Of a stretch of DNA of 64,000 nucleotides, positions 1 to 7,626 are shown piece by piece. A program made the translations under genes and the position numbers. The stretch's first letter is position 1. Each line of letters opens with the position of its first letter. This DNA is from Methylotenera oryzisoli_B. GTDB lineage: Bacteria > Pseudomonadota > Gammaproteobacteria > Burkholderiales > Methylophilaceae. The notes below the pieces were generated by a model. That model did not search any database and was not told the origin of the DNA. It saw only the letters and a program-made list of their open reading frames with translations. The stretch lies in contig OZ277031.1 in assembly GCA_965613685.1 (NCBI GenBank), positions 434,001-498,000 on the forward strand. Reading direction: 5' to 3'.

Positions 1-2
1 TC

Positions 3-275
3 ACGTCCAAAATTGAAGACAAGACGGTGTTTTTAGTGGAAGTCACGCAAGCCGGTATTTTCCAAATCCGCGGTGTGCCGGAAGAGAATCTGGAAATGAT
101 AGTCGGCATCACTTGCCCTAACATCTTGTTCCCTTATGCGCGTGAAAGCGTTTCTGATTTGGTCGTGCGCGCTGGTTTCCAACCGGTGTTGTTAAACCCG
201 ATCAATTTTGAAGCCTTGTTTGCGCAACAAAAACAGCAGCAAGCTGAAGCGGCAGAAGCGGCTGCAAAACACTAA
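3..275 (+). CDS. secB: SecB protein-export chaperone, C-terminal part (5' end outside window)
   Basis: SecB is a cytosolic tetrameric chaperone that keeps preproteins unfolded and hands them to SecA. The reading frame is open from the window edge, so only the last 90 or so residues are present. The conserved stretch CPNILFPYARE is visible, followed by the NFEALF segment and a Gln/Ala-rich tail, all typical of SecB. A GTG at 27 lies inside the conserved fold and is not a plausible start. The next gene begins 5 bases after the stop and gpsA follows it, a usual secB neighbourhood in proteobacteria. The identification is firm; the N-terminus is simply cut off by the window. Confidence 0.95.
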   Translation, partial: TSKIEDKTVFLVEVTQAGIFQIRGVPEENLEMIVGITCPNILFPYARESVSDLVVRAGFQPVLLNPINFEALFAQQKQQQAEAAEAAAKH

Positions 276-279
276 ATTC

Positions 280-735
280 ATGCTCGGCCTTGGCACAAAG
301 TTAGCATGGACCTTGGGTTTGTTGCTGCTGCCTGCCTTGGCTATGGCGCTGGATTTTCGTTCGGTGGCGGTGCCCAAGGCGGTGCTTTATGATGCGCCGT
401 CCACCGCCGCCAAAAAAGTCTATTTACTCAGTCAATATTACCCGGTTGAAGTGGTAGTGAATTTAGGCGATTGGTTAAAAGTTCGTGACGCTCAAGGCGG
501 CTTGAATTGGCTGGAGGCCAAGCAACTGTCTAATAAGCGCTGGCTTTTGGTGACCGCCAATAAAGCGGAAATTCGCGGGTCAGCCGATCCCGGCTCCCGA
601 TTATTGGCCACGGTGGAAAAAGACGTGTCGCTTGAGGTGCTGGAGCAAAAACCCACTAACGGCTGGCTTAAAGTGAAGCATAGGGATGGCACGCTAGGCT
701 TTGTGCTGTCTTCCACCACATGGGGTGGCGACTAG
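280..735 (+). CDS. Exported protein with two bacterial SH3-like domains
   Basis: This 151-residue protein begins with a hydrophobic signal-like segment (residues 5-22, ending AMA before LDF), so it is probably periplasmic. Two SH3b-like repeats follow (about residues 25-80 and 88-148), each with the pattern of a variable start, a V-W-L-KV strand and a G-W/G-F turn. Such domains usually bind peptidoglycan or assist wall enzymes; the actual function here is unknown. I chose the ATG at 280 because it opens the signal sequence directly; an upstream ATG at 208 would overlap secB and add a basic, non-homologous leader. It sits between secB and gpsA and is probably cotranscribed with both. Confidence 0.8.
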   Translation: MLGLGTKLAWTLGLLLLPALAMALDFRSVAVPKAVLYDAPSTAAKKVYLLSQYYPVEVVVNLGDWLKVRDAQGGLNWLEAKQLSNKRWLLVTANKAEIRGSADPGSRLLATVEKDVSLEVLEQKPTNGWLKVKHRDGTLGFVLSSTTWGGD

Positions 736-769
736 CGCCCATTTTTGTTTTGTACAGGAACGTAAGCTA

Positions 770-1774
770 ATGGCAAAAATAGCAGTGTTGGGTGCGGGTG
801 CGTGGGGTACGGCTTTGGCCATGCACATTAGCCAGCATCACCAAGTGGCCTTGTGGGCGCGCAATGCTGGCCATGTTTCAGGTATGCGCAAAGCGCGTGC
901 CAATCCGCTGTATTTAGGCGACTTTAAATTCAATGCGCAGTTGCAGGTAGAGGACAATTTGCAACTGGCTTTGCAAGATGCCGACTTAATCCTTTCTGTG
1001 GTCCCCACCGCTGGCTTTAGACAAATCCTAAAAGACATAACAGCCTTGGCTAACAAGACCCCTGTGGTCTGGGCCAGTAAAGGCTTGGAGCCGAATACGG
1101 CTAAACTGCCTTTTGAGGTGGCTTTAGAGGAATTGGGTGACCCGGCCGTCACTGGCCAGCATTGGGGTGCCTTGTCTGGCCCCAGTTTTGCGGCGGAGTT
1201 GGTGCGTGGTTTGCCCACAGCCGTTACCTTGGCGGCCAGCGATGCTGCCTTTGCGCGGCAGGCTGCGCAATTAATTCACGGTGGTAATTTACGCGTATAC
1301 AGTAGCAGCGATGTGATCGGTGTGTCGGTAGGCGGTGCGATTAAAAATGTCATGGCCATTGCAGCGGGCATATCGGATGGCATGGGTTTTGGTAACAATG
1401 CGCGTGCTGCCATGATCACCCGCGGCTTAGCCGAAATGACGCGTTTTGGCGTGGCCTTGGGCGCCAGTCCGGAGACCTTTATGGGCTTGGCTGGGGCAGG
1501 CGATTTAATTTTAACCTGTACTGGGCAGTACTCGCGCAATCGTGAAGTGGGCTTGCAATTGGCCAGCGGTAAGACTTTAGCCGATATATTGCAGCACTTG
1601 GGTCACGTTGCCGAGGGCGTCAATACCACCACCGAGGTCATGCGCCGGGCCAAAGCGCTGCAAGTGGACATGCCGATTACCCATGAAGTGGATCAGGTGC
1701 TGTCGCACGGTAAAAGTGCTAAGGATGCGGTGATGGCCTTATTGGGCCGCGAGCAAAAAGCCGAAGGGCATTAA
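770..1774 (+). CDS. gpsA: NAD(P)H-dependent glycerol-3-phosphate dehydrogenase
   Basis: GpsA reduces dihydroxyacetone phosphate to sn-glycerol 3-phosphate, the backbone for phospholipids. The 334-residue product starts with the Rossmann motif VLGAGAWGTALA (residues 5-16), then has the WASKGLE and GPSFAAE signatures and the catalytic Lys in SVGGAIKNVMAIAAG. Length is normal for the family. The ATG at 770 is preceded by AGGAA at 756-760, which decides the start over an upstream ATG at 701 that lies in the previous gene. Its stop overlaps the stop of the convergent trmL by two bases, so there is no room for a separate terminator. Confidence 0.97.
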   Translation: MAKIAVLGAGAWGTALAMHISQHHQVALWARNAGHVSGMRKARANPLYLGDFKFNAQLQVEDNLQLALQDADLILSVVPTAGFRQILKDITALANKTPVVWASKGLEPNTAKLPFEVALEELGDPAVTGQHWGALSGPSFAAELVRGLPTAVTLAASDAAFARQAAQLIHGGNLRVYSSSDVIGVSVGGAIKNVMAIAAGISDGMGFGNNARAAMITRGLAEMTRFGVALGASPETFMGLAGAGDLILTCTGQYSRNREVGLQLASGKTLADILQHLGHVAEGVNTTTEVMRRAKALQVDMPITHEVDQVLSHGKSAKDAVMALLGREQKAEGH

Positions 1775-2235
1775 ACGCCCTCAGTAAAGCCAATTTGGCG
1801 CCACGCTTCGTATAGCAATACCGCCGCTGAATTCGATAAGTTTAAACTTCTGCTGTTGGCTAACATGGGTAGGCGTAAGCGCTGATCGGCGCTGAATTCT
1901 TCCAGTACGGCGGCAGGTAAGCCGCGTGTCTCCGGACCAAACACAAACACATCCCCTGCTTGAAAAGCCACTTCGCTATGCCGCGCGCTGCCCTTGGTGG
2001 TGATGGCAAAGATGCGTCTATTGCTTAAGGCGGCTTTGCAATCCGACCAATTTTCATGCACGACTAAGCTGGCGTACTCGTGGTAGTCCAGGCCGGCGCG
2101 TTTAAGTTGTTTGTCTTCCAGTTTGAAGCCTAAGGGTTTAATTAGGTGCAGTTGTGCGCCGGTGTTGGCGCACAGTCGTATGATGTTGCCGGTATTGGGC
2201 GGTATTTCTGGTTCAAATAAAACGATGGTAAACAT
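1771..2235 (-). CDS. trmL: tRNA (cytidine/uridine-2'-O)-methyltransferase of the SPOUT family
   Basis: TrmL methylates the 2'-O of nucleotide 34 in tRNA-Leu isoacceptors using S-adenosylmethionine. The 154-residue protein opens FTIVLFEPEIPPNTGN and has the SPOUT knot motifs GPETRGLP and SLNLSNSAAVLLYE, all diagnostic. I chose the ATG at 2235 because it matches the conserved N-terminus; the frame also allows an upstream start at 2277, which would run into the comF-like gene. That gene lies immediately upstream (stop at 2241, 5 bases away), so the two are probably one transcript. The 3' end overlaps the gpsA stop. Confidence 0.93.
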   Translation of the reverse strand: MFTIVLFEPEIPPNTGNIIRLCANTGAQLHLIKPLGFKLEDKQLKRAGLDYHEYASLVVHENWSDCKAALSNRRIFAITTKGSARHSEVAFQAGDVFVFGPETRGLPAAVLEEFSADQRLRLPMLANSRSLNLSNSAAVLLYEAWRQIGFTEGV

Positions 2236-2240
2236 AAAGG

Positions 2241-2960
2241 CTAGGGTCTGGCTAAGGTTCTGGCGACAATCCAGCATTCTACATGGCTGGCGCCGGCTTG
2301 TTTTAATGTTTTTGCCAGCTCATTTAAGCTCGCGCCTGTGGTCATGACGTCGTCTAGGATGGCAATGCGTTGCCCTGTTATGCGCGACGCGGACTGCAAT
2401 TTAAACACCCCTTTGATGTTTTTTAAGCGTGCTTGCCAGCTTAGGCTGACTTGCGCAGGCCTATGATTCTGCCTTTGTACGCTATCGAAATCCAGCTTCT
2501 GTGCTTGCTCGGCACAGAGCACGCGGGCAATTTCCAATGCTTGATTGAAGCCCCTTTCTTTTAAGCGTTGTGGGTGCATGGGCATGGCAATGACGGTGTC
2601 CACTGTGTGCAATGGCACACGGTTTTTTAGCAATAAGGCGAAACTGCCGGCCAAATGCAGTTTGCTGCCGTATTTGTAATCTTGCAATAAGGAGCTGATT
2701 GGAAATTGGTAGCTAAATACGCCGTAGCAAGCGTCAAAATAGGGTGGGTCGCTTAGGCAATGGCCGCACACTTTGCCTGTGCAAGGCAGGGCGCATTGCG
2801 AGCAAATCGCATCCGGCAACCAGGGTAAGTCGTCTAAGCAAGGCTGGCAAAGGCCTAAAGCGCTGCTGTTGGCCGCTAAGCAAAGCAAGCAAGGCGACCG
2901 TAATAAGCCGTCAAAAAACAAATGATTAAATTTTAATCTCTTGTTCATAGTTTGCCTCAC
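2241..2960 (-). CDS. ComF-family phosphoribosyltransferase-like protein
   Basis: This 239-residue protein belongs to the ComF/GntX family. The N-terminal third carries Cys pairs (CLLC, CQPC, CSQC, CGHC) that should form zinc-binding modules. The C-terminal half is a PRTase fold with the PRPP-binding loop AILDDVMTTGAS (about residues 198-209). In naturally competent bacteria ComF helps move transforming single-stranded DNA across the inner membrane; in others the role (GntX) is unclear. A start at 2948 (MNKRLKF) is also possible. It is divergent from bioB, with a 107-base intergenic region. Type IV pilus genes elsewhere in the window would fit a competence role, but that is inference. Confidence 0.88.
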   Translation of the reverse strand: MRQTMNKRLKFNHLFFDGLLRSPCLLCLAANSSALGLCQPCLDDLPWLPDAICSQCALPCTGKVCGHCLSDPPYFDACYGVFSYQFPISSLLQDYKYGSKLHLAGSFALLLKNRVPLHTVDTVIAMPMHPQRLKERGFNQALEIARVLCAEQAQKLDFDSVQRQNHRPAQVSLSWQARLKNIKGVFKLQSASRITGQRIAILDDVMTTGASLNELAKTLKQAGASHVECWIVARTLARP

Positions 2961-2981
2961 TTTTGCTTGACAATGTATAAT
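2952..2981 (+). promoter_or_regulatory. Candidate sigma-70 promoter of the biotin operon
   Basis: A perfect -10 hexamer TATAAT (2976-2981) is preceded by TTGCCT (2952-2957) with an 18-base spacer. A second -35-like TTGACA lies at 2967-2972, too close to use this -10. Transcription would start near 2988, about 80 bases before bioB. No clear BirA operator dyad is visible around it. Confidence 0.45.
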
Positions 2982-3067
2982 TCGCAGAAATCAAGCCGCT
3001 AAAATGGCTTGCTGTATCAGCTACTTAATGCCGCTACTGTTAACTGACCTTAACTTAAGGATGTGCC

Positions 3068-4078
3068 ATGCTAGAAACCAGCAGCCCCGTTGTCATCAAT
3101 ACCGATGGCTTAAAAACCAAACCGTCTGCCAGTTGTGATTCGACCATCGAGCGTTGGCGTGTTGCAGACATTGTCGCACTATTCGAATTGCCCTTCAGTG
3201 ATTTAATGTACCAAGCGCAAACAGTGCACAGGGCCAATTTCGACGCGAATGCGGTGCAAGTCAGCACCTTGTTGTCGATTAAAACCGGCGGCTGTTCTGA
3301 GGATTGCGGTTATTGCCCGCAGGCCGCGCGTTATCACACCGAAGTGGAAGACGAGCCCTTGATGCAATTGCAGGATGTGGTGGCTGCTGCGCAAGAGGCC
3401 AAAGCCAACGGTGCCAGCCGCTTCTGCATGGGCGCAGCCTGGCGTGGCCCTAAGCAGCGTGATTTGGAACCGGTCTTAAAAATGATCGCGGAGGTGAAAG
3501 CCATGGGCTTGGAGACCTGCGCTACCTTAGGCATGCTTAAAGATGGCCAAGCCGAGCAATTGAAAGACGCCGGTTTGGATTATTACAACCACAATTTGGA
3601 TACCGCACCGGAATACTATGGCGACGTCATTAGCACGCGCACTTACCAAGATCGCTTGGACACATTGGATAGGGTGCGCAGTGTCGATATAAACGTCTGC
3701 AGTGGCGGCATCATAGGCATGGGCGAATCACGCAATCAACGCGCAGGCTTGCTGGCGCAATTGGCTAACATGGCCAGGCCACCGGAAAGCGTGCCGATTA
3801 ATCTATTGACTCAAGTTGAAGGCACGCCTTTGCATGGCACCGAGAGCTTGGATCATTTGGAATTTGTTCGCACCATCGCTGCCGCCCGTATCACCATGCC
3901 AAGCAGTTACGTGCGTCTATCGGCCGGTCGCCAAAGCATGCCGGAAGGCATACAAGCCTTGTGCTTTTTGGCCGGTGCTAACAGCATTTTCTATGGCGAA
4001 AAGCTGCTAACCACGCCCAATCCAGAGGCGTCCGTAGACAAGCAGTTATTCGCTAAGCTTGGCATCAACCAAATTTAG
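3068..4078 (+). CDS. bioB: Biotin synthase (radical SAM)
   Basis: BioB inserts sulfur into dethiobiotin, the last step of biotin synthesis. The 336-residue product has the radical-SAM cluster motif CSEDCGYC (CX3CX2C), which binds the 4Fe-4S cluster, and the conserved YNHNLDT and NVCSGGIIGMGE segments. The residues around CMGAAWR and YVRLSAGR, needed for the auxiliary 2Fe-2S cluster, are present. It is the first gene of bioBFHCD; bioF starts one base after its stop. The gene is divergent from the comF-like gene. The N-terminal 25 residues are poorly conserved, as usual. Confidence 0.98.
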   Translation: MLETSSPVVINTDGLKTKPSASCDSTIERWRVADIVALFELPFSDLMYQAQTVHRANFDANAVQVSTLLSIKTGGCSEDCGYCPQAARYHTEVEDEPLMQLQDVVAAAQEAKANGASRFCMGAAWRGPKQRDLEPVLKMIAEVKAMGLETCATLGMLKDGQAEQLKDAGLDYYNHNLDTAPEYYGDVISTRTYQDRLDTLDRVRSVDINVCSGGIIGMGESRNQRAGLLAQLANMARPPESVPINLLTQVEGTPLHGTESLDHLEFVRTIAAARITMPSSYVRLSAGRQSMPEGIQALCFLAGANSIFYGEKLLTTPNPEASVDKQLFAKLGINQI

Positions 4079-4079
4079 C

Positions 4080-5243
4080 ATGCTGGCCGCCCTGCAACTT
4101 GCTCTGGACAAGCGGCTAGCCGATGGCTTGCTGCGGCAGCGGCGTTTGCTCGATTCGCCGCAAGCCGAGCATATCGTCACCAATGACCAAAGCTATTTGT
4201 CTTTTTGCAGCAACGATTACTTGGGTCTGGCCAATCGCCCTGAATTAATCAGCGCCATGCAGCAAGCCGCTGGTGAATCCGGCGTGGGCAGTGGGGCCTC
4301 CAATTTGATTACCGGCCACCACCGTTACCACGATGATCTAGAGCGTCAATTAGCGGCTTTTGTGGAGCGCCCAGCGGCCTTGTTATTTTCCACCGGCTAC
4401 ATGGCCAACATAGGCGTGCTCGGTGCTTTAGTCGGACGTGGCGATGCCATTTTTGCCGACAAGCTTAACCATGCATGTTTGAACGACGGCGGCTATTATT
4501 CCTTAGCCAGCTTTCATCGCTTTGCGCACAATGATGTGCAGGCTCTGGAAGCCTTACTTAAAACCAGCACGGCCAAGCATAAATTGATAGCGGTGGATGC
4601 GGTGTTTAGCATGGATGGCGACATCGCCCCATTGGCCGAGTATTTGCAATTGTGTGAGCGCTACGACGCCTATTTGTACGTCGACGATGCACACGGTTTT
4701 GGCGTGTTGGGTGAACACGGCCAAGGCACGCTGCATCATTTAGGTTTGCGCTCGCCGCGCATCATCATGATGGCCACCTTAGGCAAGGCCGCCGGTGTGG
4801 CTGGCGCCTTCGTGGCGGCCGAGTCTGTGGTAATCAACTATTTGATACAAACAGCCAAGAGCTATGTCTATTCCACCCCGGCACCACCGGCCTTGTCGGC
4901 CACCTTGAGCGCCTCATTAAGATTGATCGCTCAAGGTGACGCATTGCGTGCGCATTTGTATGGTTTAATTGCGTATTTTAAAGTCCACCTGTCTTGTCAG
5001 AAATGGCGTTTAATGCCATCCGACACCTCGGTACAACCTTTGTTGGTGGGCAGCAATCAAGCGGCCTTGGCATTGAGTGCGTATTTGCAGGCGGCCGGTA
5101 TATTGGTGCCCGCCATACGCCCGCCTACCGTGCCTGCTGGCACAGCCAGATTGCGTATTTCCATCTCAGCGGCGCATAGCTTAGAGGACATTCAAAAATT
5201 GTTGCAAGCGATACATCAAGCAGAAAGTGAGTTGCCATCATGA
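4080..5243 (+). CDS. bioF: 8-amino-7-oxononanoate synthase
   Basis: BioF condenses pimeloyl-ACP with L-alanine, using pyridoxal phosphate, to give 8-amino-7-oxononanoate. The 387-residue protein has the family signatures FCSNDYLGLANRP, GSGASNLITGHH, DAVFSMDGDIAPL, VDDAHGFGVLGEHG and the PLP lysine region MMATLGKAAG. I chose the ATG at 4080, immediately after the bioB stop (one-base gap). A TTG at 4059 would give seven extra residues overlapping bioB. No obvious Shine-Dalgarno precedes it, so translation is probably coupled to bioB. Confidence 0.96.
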   Translation: MLAALQLALDKRLADGLLRQRRLLDSPQAEHIVTNDQSYLSFCSNDYLGLANRPELISAMQQAAGESGVGSGASNLITGHHRYHDDLERQLAAFVERPAALLFSTGYMANIGVLGALVGRGDAIFADKLNHACLNDGGYYSLASFHRFAHNDVQALEALLKTSTAKHKLIAVDAVFSMDGDIAPLAEYLQLCERYDAYLYVDDAHGFGVLGEHGQGTLHHLGLRSPRIIMMATLGKAAGVAGAFVAAESVVINYLIQTAKSYVYSTPAPPALSATLSASLRLIAQGDALRAHLYGLIAYFKVHLSCQKWRLMPSDTSVQPLLVGSNQAALALSAYLQAAGILVPAIRPPTVPAGTARLRISISAAHSLEDIQKLLQAIHQAESELPS

Positions 5244-6055
5244 GCCCCAATACCATGCACGTCGAAACGCTAGGCTTAGGCCCCAATCTTGTGTTGATAC
5301 ACGGATGGGGCATGAATGGCTCGGTCTGGCAGCCGCTGGTGAAACCCTTAAGCAAGCATTTCACCCTGCACTTATTGGATTTACCTGGCATGGGTTACAG
5401 CAAACCAATAGAGCCTTTGCATTTGCATGCCTTGGCGGAAAAAGTAGCCGAAATCATGCCGGCCAATGCCGATGTGCTGGGCTGGTCATTGGGCGGTCAG
5501 GTAGCGATGCGTATCGCCCTCGATTACCCGGATTTGGTACGACGATTGGTCTTAGTCGGATCCACGCCGTGCTTCGTCAACCGAAGTTTTGATCAGAAAA
5601 ACGTTGAGTATAAAAAAACCTGGGATGCCGGCATCGAACCCGAAGTGTTCGGCAACTTTGCCGATAACGTCAATGAAGACTACCAAAGAACCATGATGCA
5701 GTTTTTAAGCTTGCAGTGCATGGGCGCTAGGGATGCCAGGTCCACGGTTAAATTGCTGCGCAATAAATTTAACGAGCGACCCAGTCCCAGTTCGCAAACC
5801 TTGTATCGCATGTTGGACATTTTATTGGATACCGATTTGCGGGCGGAAGTACCGTCTTTGAGAAAGCCGACCCTGTTGGTGCACGGCGATCGAGACAGCT
5901 TGGCCCCCGTGCAAGCGGCGCATTGGATGATGCAAAATCTGCCGGTGGGATTTTTACGGGTCATGGCAGGGGCATCGCATGCCCCGTTCTTGTCGCATCA
6001 AGAGGCTTTTATCCAAGCCCTGTTGGAATTCCTCGAGCCGGCTAGCCCAAACTAA
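5240..6055 (+). CDS. bioH: Pimeloyl-ACP methyl ester esterase
   Basis: BioH removes the methyl group from pimeloyl-ACP methyl ester, ending the disguised fatty-acid cycle that BioC starts. The 271-residue alpha/beta hydrolase has the oxyanion loop HGWGMNGSVW (residues 20-29), the nucleophile elbow GWSLGGQ, the acid in HGDRDSLAP and the catalytic His in ASHAPF. The start overlaps the bioF stop by four bases (ATGA), and the stop overlaps the bioC start by one, so the three are translationally coupled. Position between bioF and bioC supports BioH over other esterases. Confidence 0.93.
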   Translation: MSPNTMHVETLGLGPNLVLIHGWGMNGSVWQPLVKPLSKHFTLHLLDLPGMGYSKPIEPLHLHALAEKVAEIMPANADVLGWSLGGQVAMRIALDYPDLVRRLVLVGSTPCFVNRSFDQKNVEYKKTWDAGIEPEVFGNFADNVNEDYQRTMMQFLSLQCMGARDARSTVKLLRNKFNERPSPSSQTLYRMLDILLDTDLRAEVPSLRKPTLLVHGDRDSLAPVQAAHWMMQNLPVGFLRVMAGASHAPFLSHQEAFIQALLEFLEPASPN

Positions 6056-6960
6056 TGGACGCAAAAGTCGATCACTATCACATCGATAAGGCCCGTGTTC
6101 GTGCTTCATTTGGCCGTGCAGCCAGCAGTTACGATGCCGCGGCGATATTGCAAAAACAAGTGCGCGAAGAAATGCTCAGTCGTCTGGACTGGGTGACATT
6201 AAGCCCCCAAACGATTTTAGATGCAGGCTGCGGCACCGGCGCGGCTAGCCATGCGCTGCGCAAACGCTACGCCGCGGCGCAAGTGCTGTCCATGGACTTT
6301 GCCCTAGCCATGTTGCAAAAGACCCGCGAGCGTGGATTTTTTGCAAGGCTGCTGATGCAATTTCAGGGCCTAATCGGCAGGCCTCGCCACCATGTGCTGT
6401 GCGCAGACTTAGAGCAGTTGCCGCTGGCCAACAACAGCATCGATTTGCTTTGGTCAAATTTAGCCATGCAATGGTGCAACGATTTGGACGCCACGTTCAG
6501 TGAATGCCATCGCGTGCTGCGCCCCCAAGGCTTACTGATGTTCAGCACCTTTGGCCCGGACACCTTAAAAGAATTGCGTGCGGCCAGTCATGCTTACCCT
6601 GGGGTCACCAGTGTCAGCCGCTTTATCGACATGCACGATATAGGCGACGCCCTAATTCGAGCCGGTTTCTCGGCGCCGGTGCTGGATGTAGAGCGCTACA
6701 CCTTAACCTACGATGACATCAAAAGTCTGATGCGCGATTTAAAAAACATAGGTGCGCACAATGCCACCGATGGCCGTGCACGCGGCCTGCTGGGTAGGGG
6801 CTTTTTAGCTAAACTCGCTGCCGGCTACGAGGCCTACCGGGTGGCCGGTAAATTGCCCGCCACATACGAGGTGGTGTATGGCCATGCCTGGCGCGCCGAA
6901 GACAAGCCTGCGCTGGCCGATGGCGTCTCACCTATTGCCTTCCGAACTAGGACTAAATAA
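6055..6960 (+). CDS. bioC: Malonyl-ACP O-methyltransferase
   Basis: BioC methylates the free carboxyl of malonyl-ACP with S-adenosylmethionine so that fatty-acid synthesis can build the pimeloyl chain. The 301-residue protein has the SAM motif LDAGCGTGAAS, an acidic motif near SMDF, and the BioC-typical segments NLAMQWCND and FSTFGPDTLKELR. It carries an extra segment of about 20 residues (around RGFFARLLMQFQGLIGRP) between the second and third SAM motifs, compared with the shorter E. coli form. The start overlaps the bioH stop by one base. Confidence 0.94.
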   Translation: MDAKVDHYHIDKARVRASFGRAASSYDAAAILQKQVREEMLSRLDWVTLSPQTILDAGCGTGAASHALRKRYAAAQVLSMDFALAMLQKTRERGFFARLLMQFQGLIGRPRHHVLCADLEQLPLANNSIDLLWSNLAMQWCNDLDATFSECHRVLRPQGLLMFSTFGPDTLKELRAASHAYPGVTSVSRFIDMHDIGDALIRAGFSAPVLDVERYTLTYDDIKSLMRDLKNIGAHNATDGRARGLLGRGFLAKLAAGYEAYRVAGKLPATYEVVYGHAWRAEDKPALADGVSPIAFRTRTK

Positions 6961-6965
6961 GCCTC

Positions 6966-7619
6966 ATGCACGCGGCGTATTTTGTTGTGGGTACCGATAC
7001 CGATGTGGGTAAAACTTACGTTAGCTGCGCCTTGCTGCGGCATTTTGTGGCGCAGGGCTACCAATCGGTAGGCATGAAGCCGTTGGCATCGGGCTGCCAG
7101 ATGGACGCGCAGTTAGGCTTGGTGAATGCCGATGCGCAAGCCTTGCTGGCAGCGGGTAATCGCCAAGTTGACATGGATGCGCTCAATCCCTACCGTTTTT
7201 TACCGGCAATTGCCCCGCACATCGCTGCCCAGCAAGCGGATATAGCAATAGACTTGGACCTTATTTTAAGGGCCTACACATCTTTAGCGAATGAGGCAGA
7301 AGTGGTGGTGGTTGAAGGGGCGGGGGGCTTTTTAACGCCCATCAATGCGCAGCAAAGTTTGGCCGATCTAGCTCAGCAATTGGCCATCCCGATTATATTG
7401 GTGGTGGGCATGCGCTTAGGCTGCATCAACCACGCCTTGTTGACGGTGGAAGCCATACAAGCACGCGGTTTGCGCTTGGCCGGTTGGGTGGCCAATAGCC
7501 TAGCGCCCAACATGGCGTATTTTGCAGAAACCCTCAGTACTTTGCAGCAAGCCATAGATGCGCCTTGCCTAAGTGTCGTACCGTGGCAGGGTGAGGCGCA
7601 CTTCAAGCTGACCTGCTAA
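6966..7619 (+). CDS. bioD: Dethiobiotin synthetase
   Basis: BioD closes the ureido ring of dethiobiotin from 7,8-diaminononanoate, CO2 and ATP. The 217-residue protein starts YFVVGTDTDVGKTYVSCALL, the P-loop of the family, and has MKPLASGC and VVEGAGGFLTPI, which bind substrate and nucleotide. It ends the bioBFHCD run. bioA, which makes its substrate, is absent from this window and must lie elsewhere or be replaced. Only 7 bases separate its stop from the stop of the convergent M48 peptidase gene, so no separate terminator can be placed between them. Confidence 0.95.
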   Translation: MHAAYFVVGTDTDVGKTYVSCALLRHFVAQGYQSVGMKPLASGCQMDAQLGLVNADAQALLAAGNRQVDMDALNPYRFLPAIAPHIAAQQADIAIDLDLILRAYTSLANEAEVVVVEGAGGFLTPINAQQSLADLAQQLAIPIILVVGMRLGCINHALLTVEAIQARGLRLAGWVANSLAPNMAYFAETLSTLQQAIDAPCLSVVPWQGEAHFKLTC

Positions 7620-7626
7620 GCCGGCT

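Noticed and set aside
27..275. A short complete gene starting at the GTG at 27
   Set aside because: The frame is open to the window edge and the residues before the GTG continue the SecB fold, so it is the tail of secB.
2961..3067. BirA operator before bioB
   Set aside because: I looked for a TTGTNAAC-type dyad over the promoter and found only a GTTAAC half-site-like match too far downstream.
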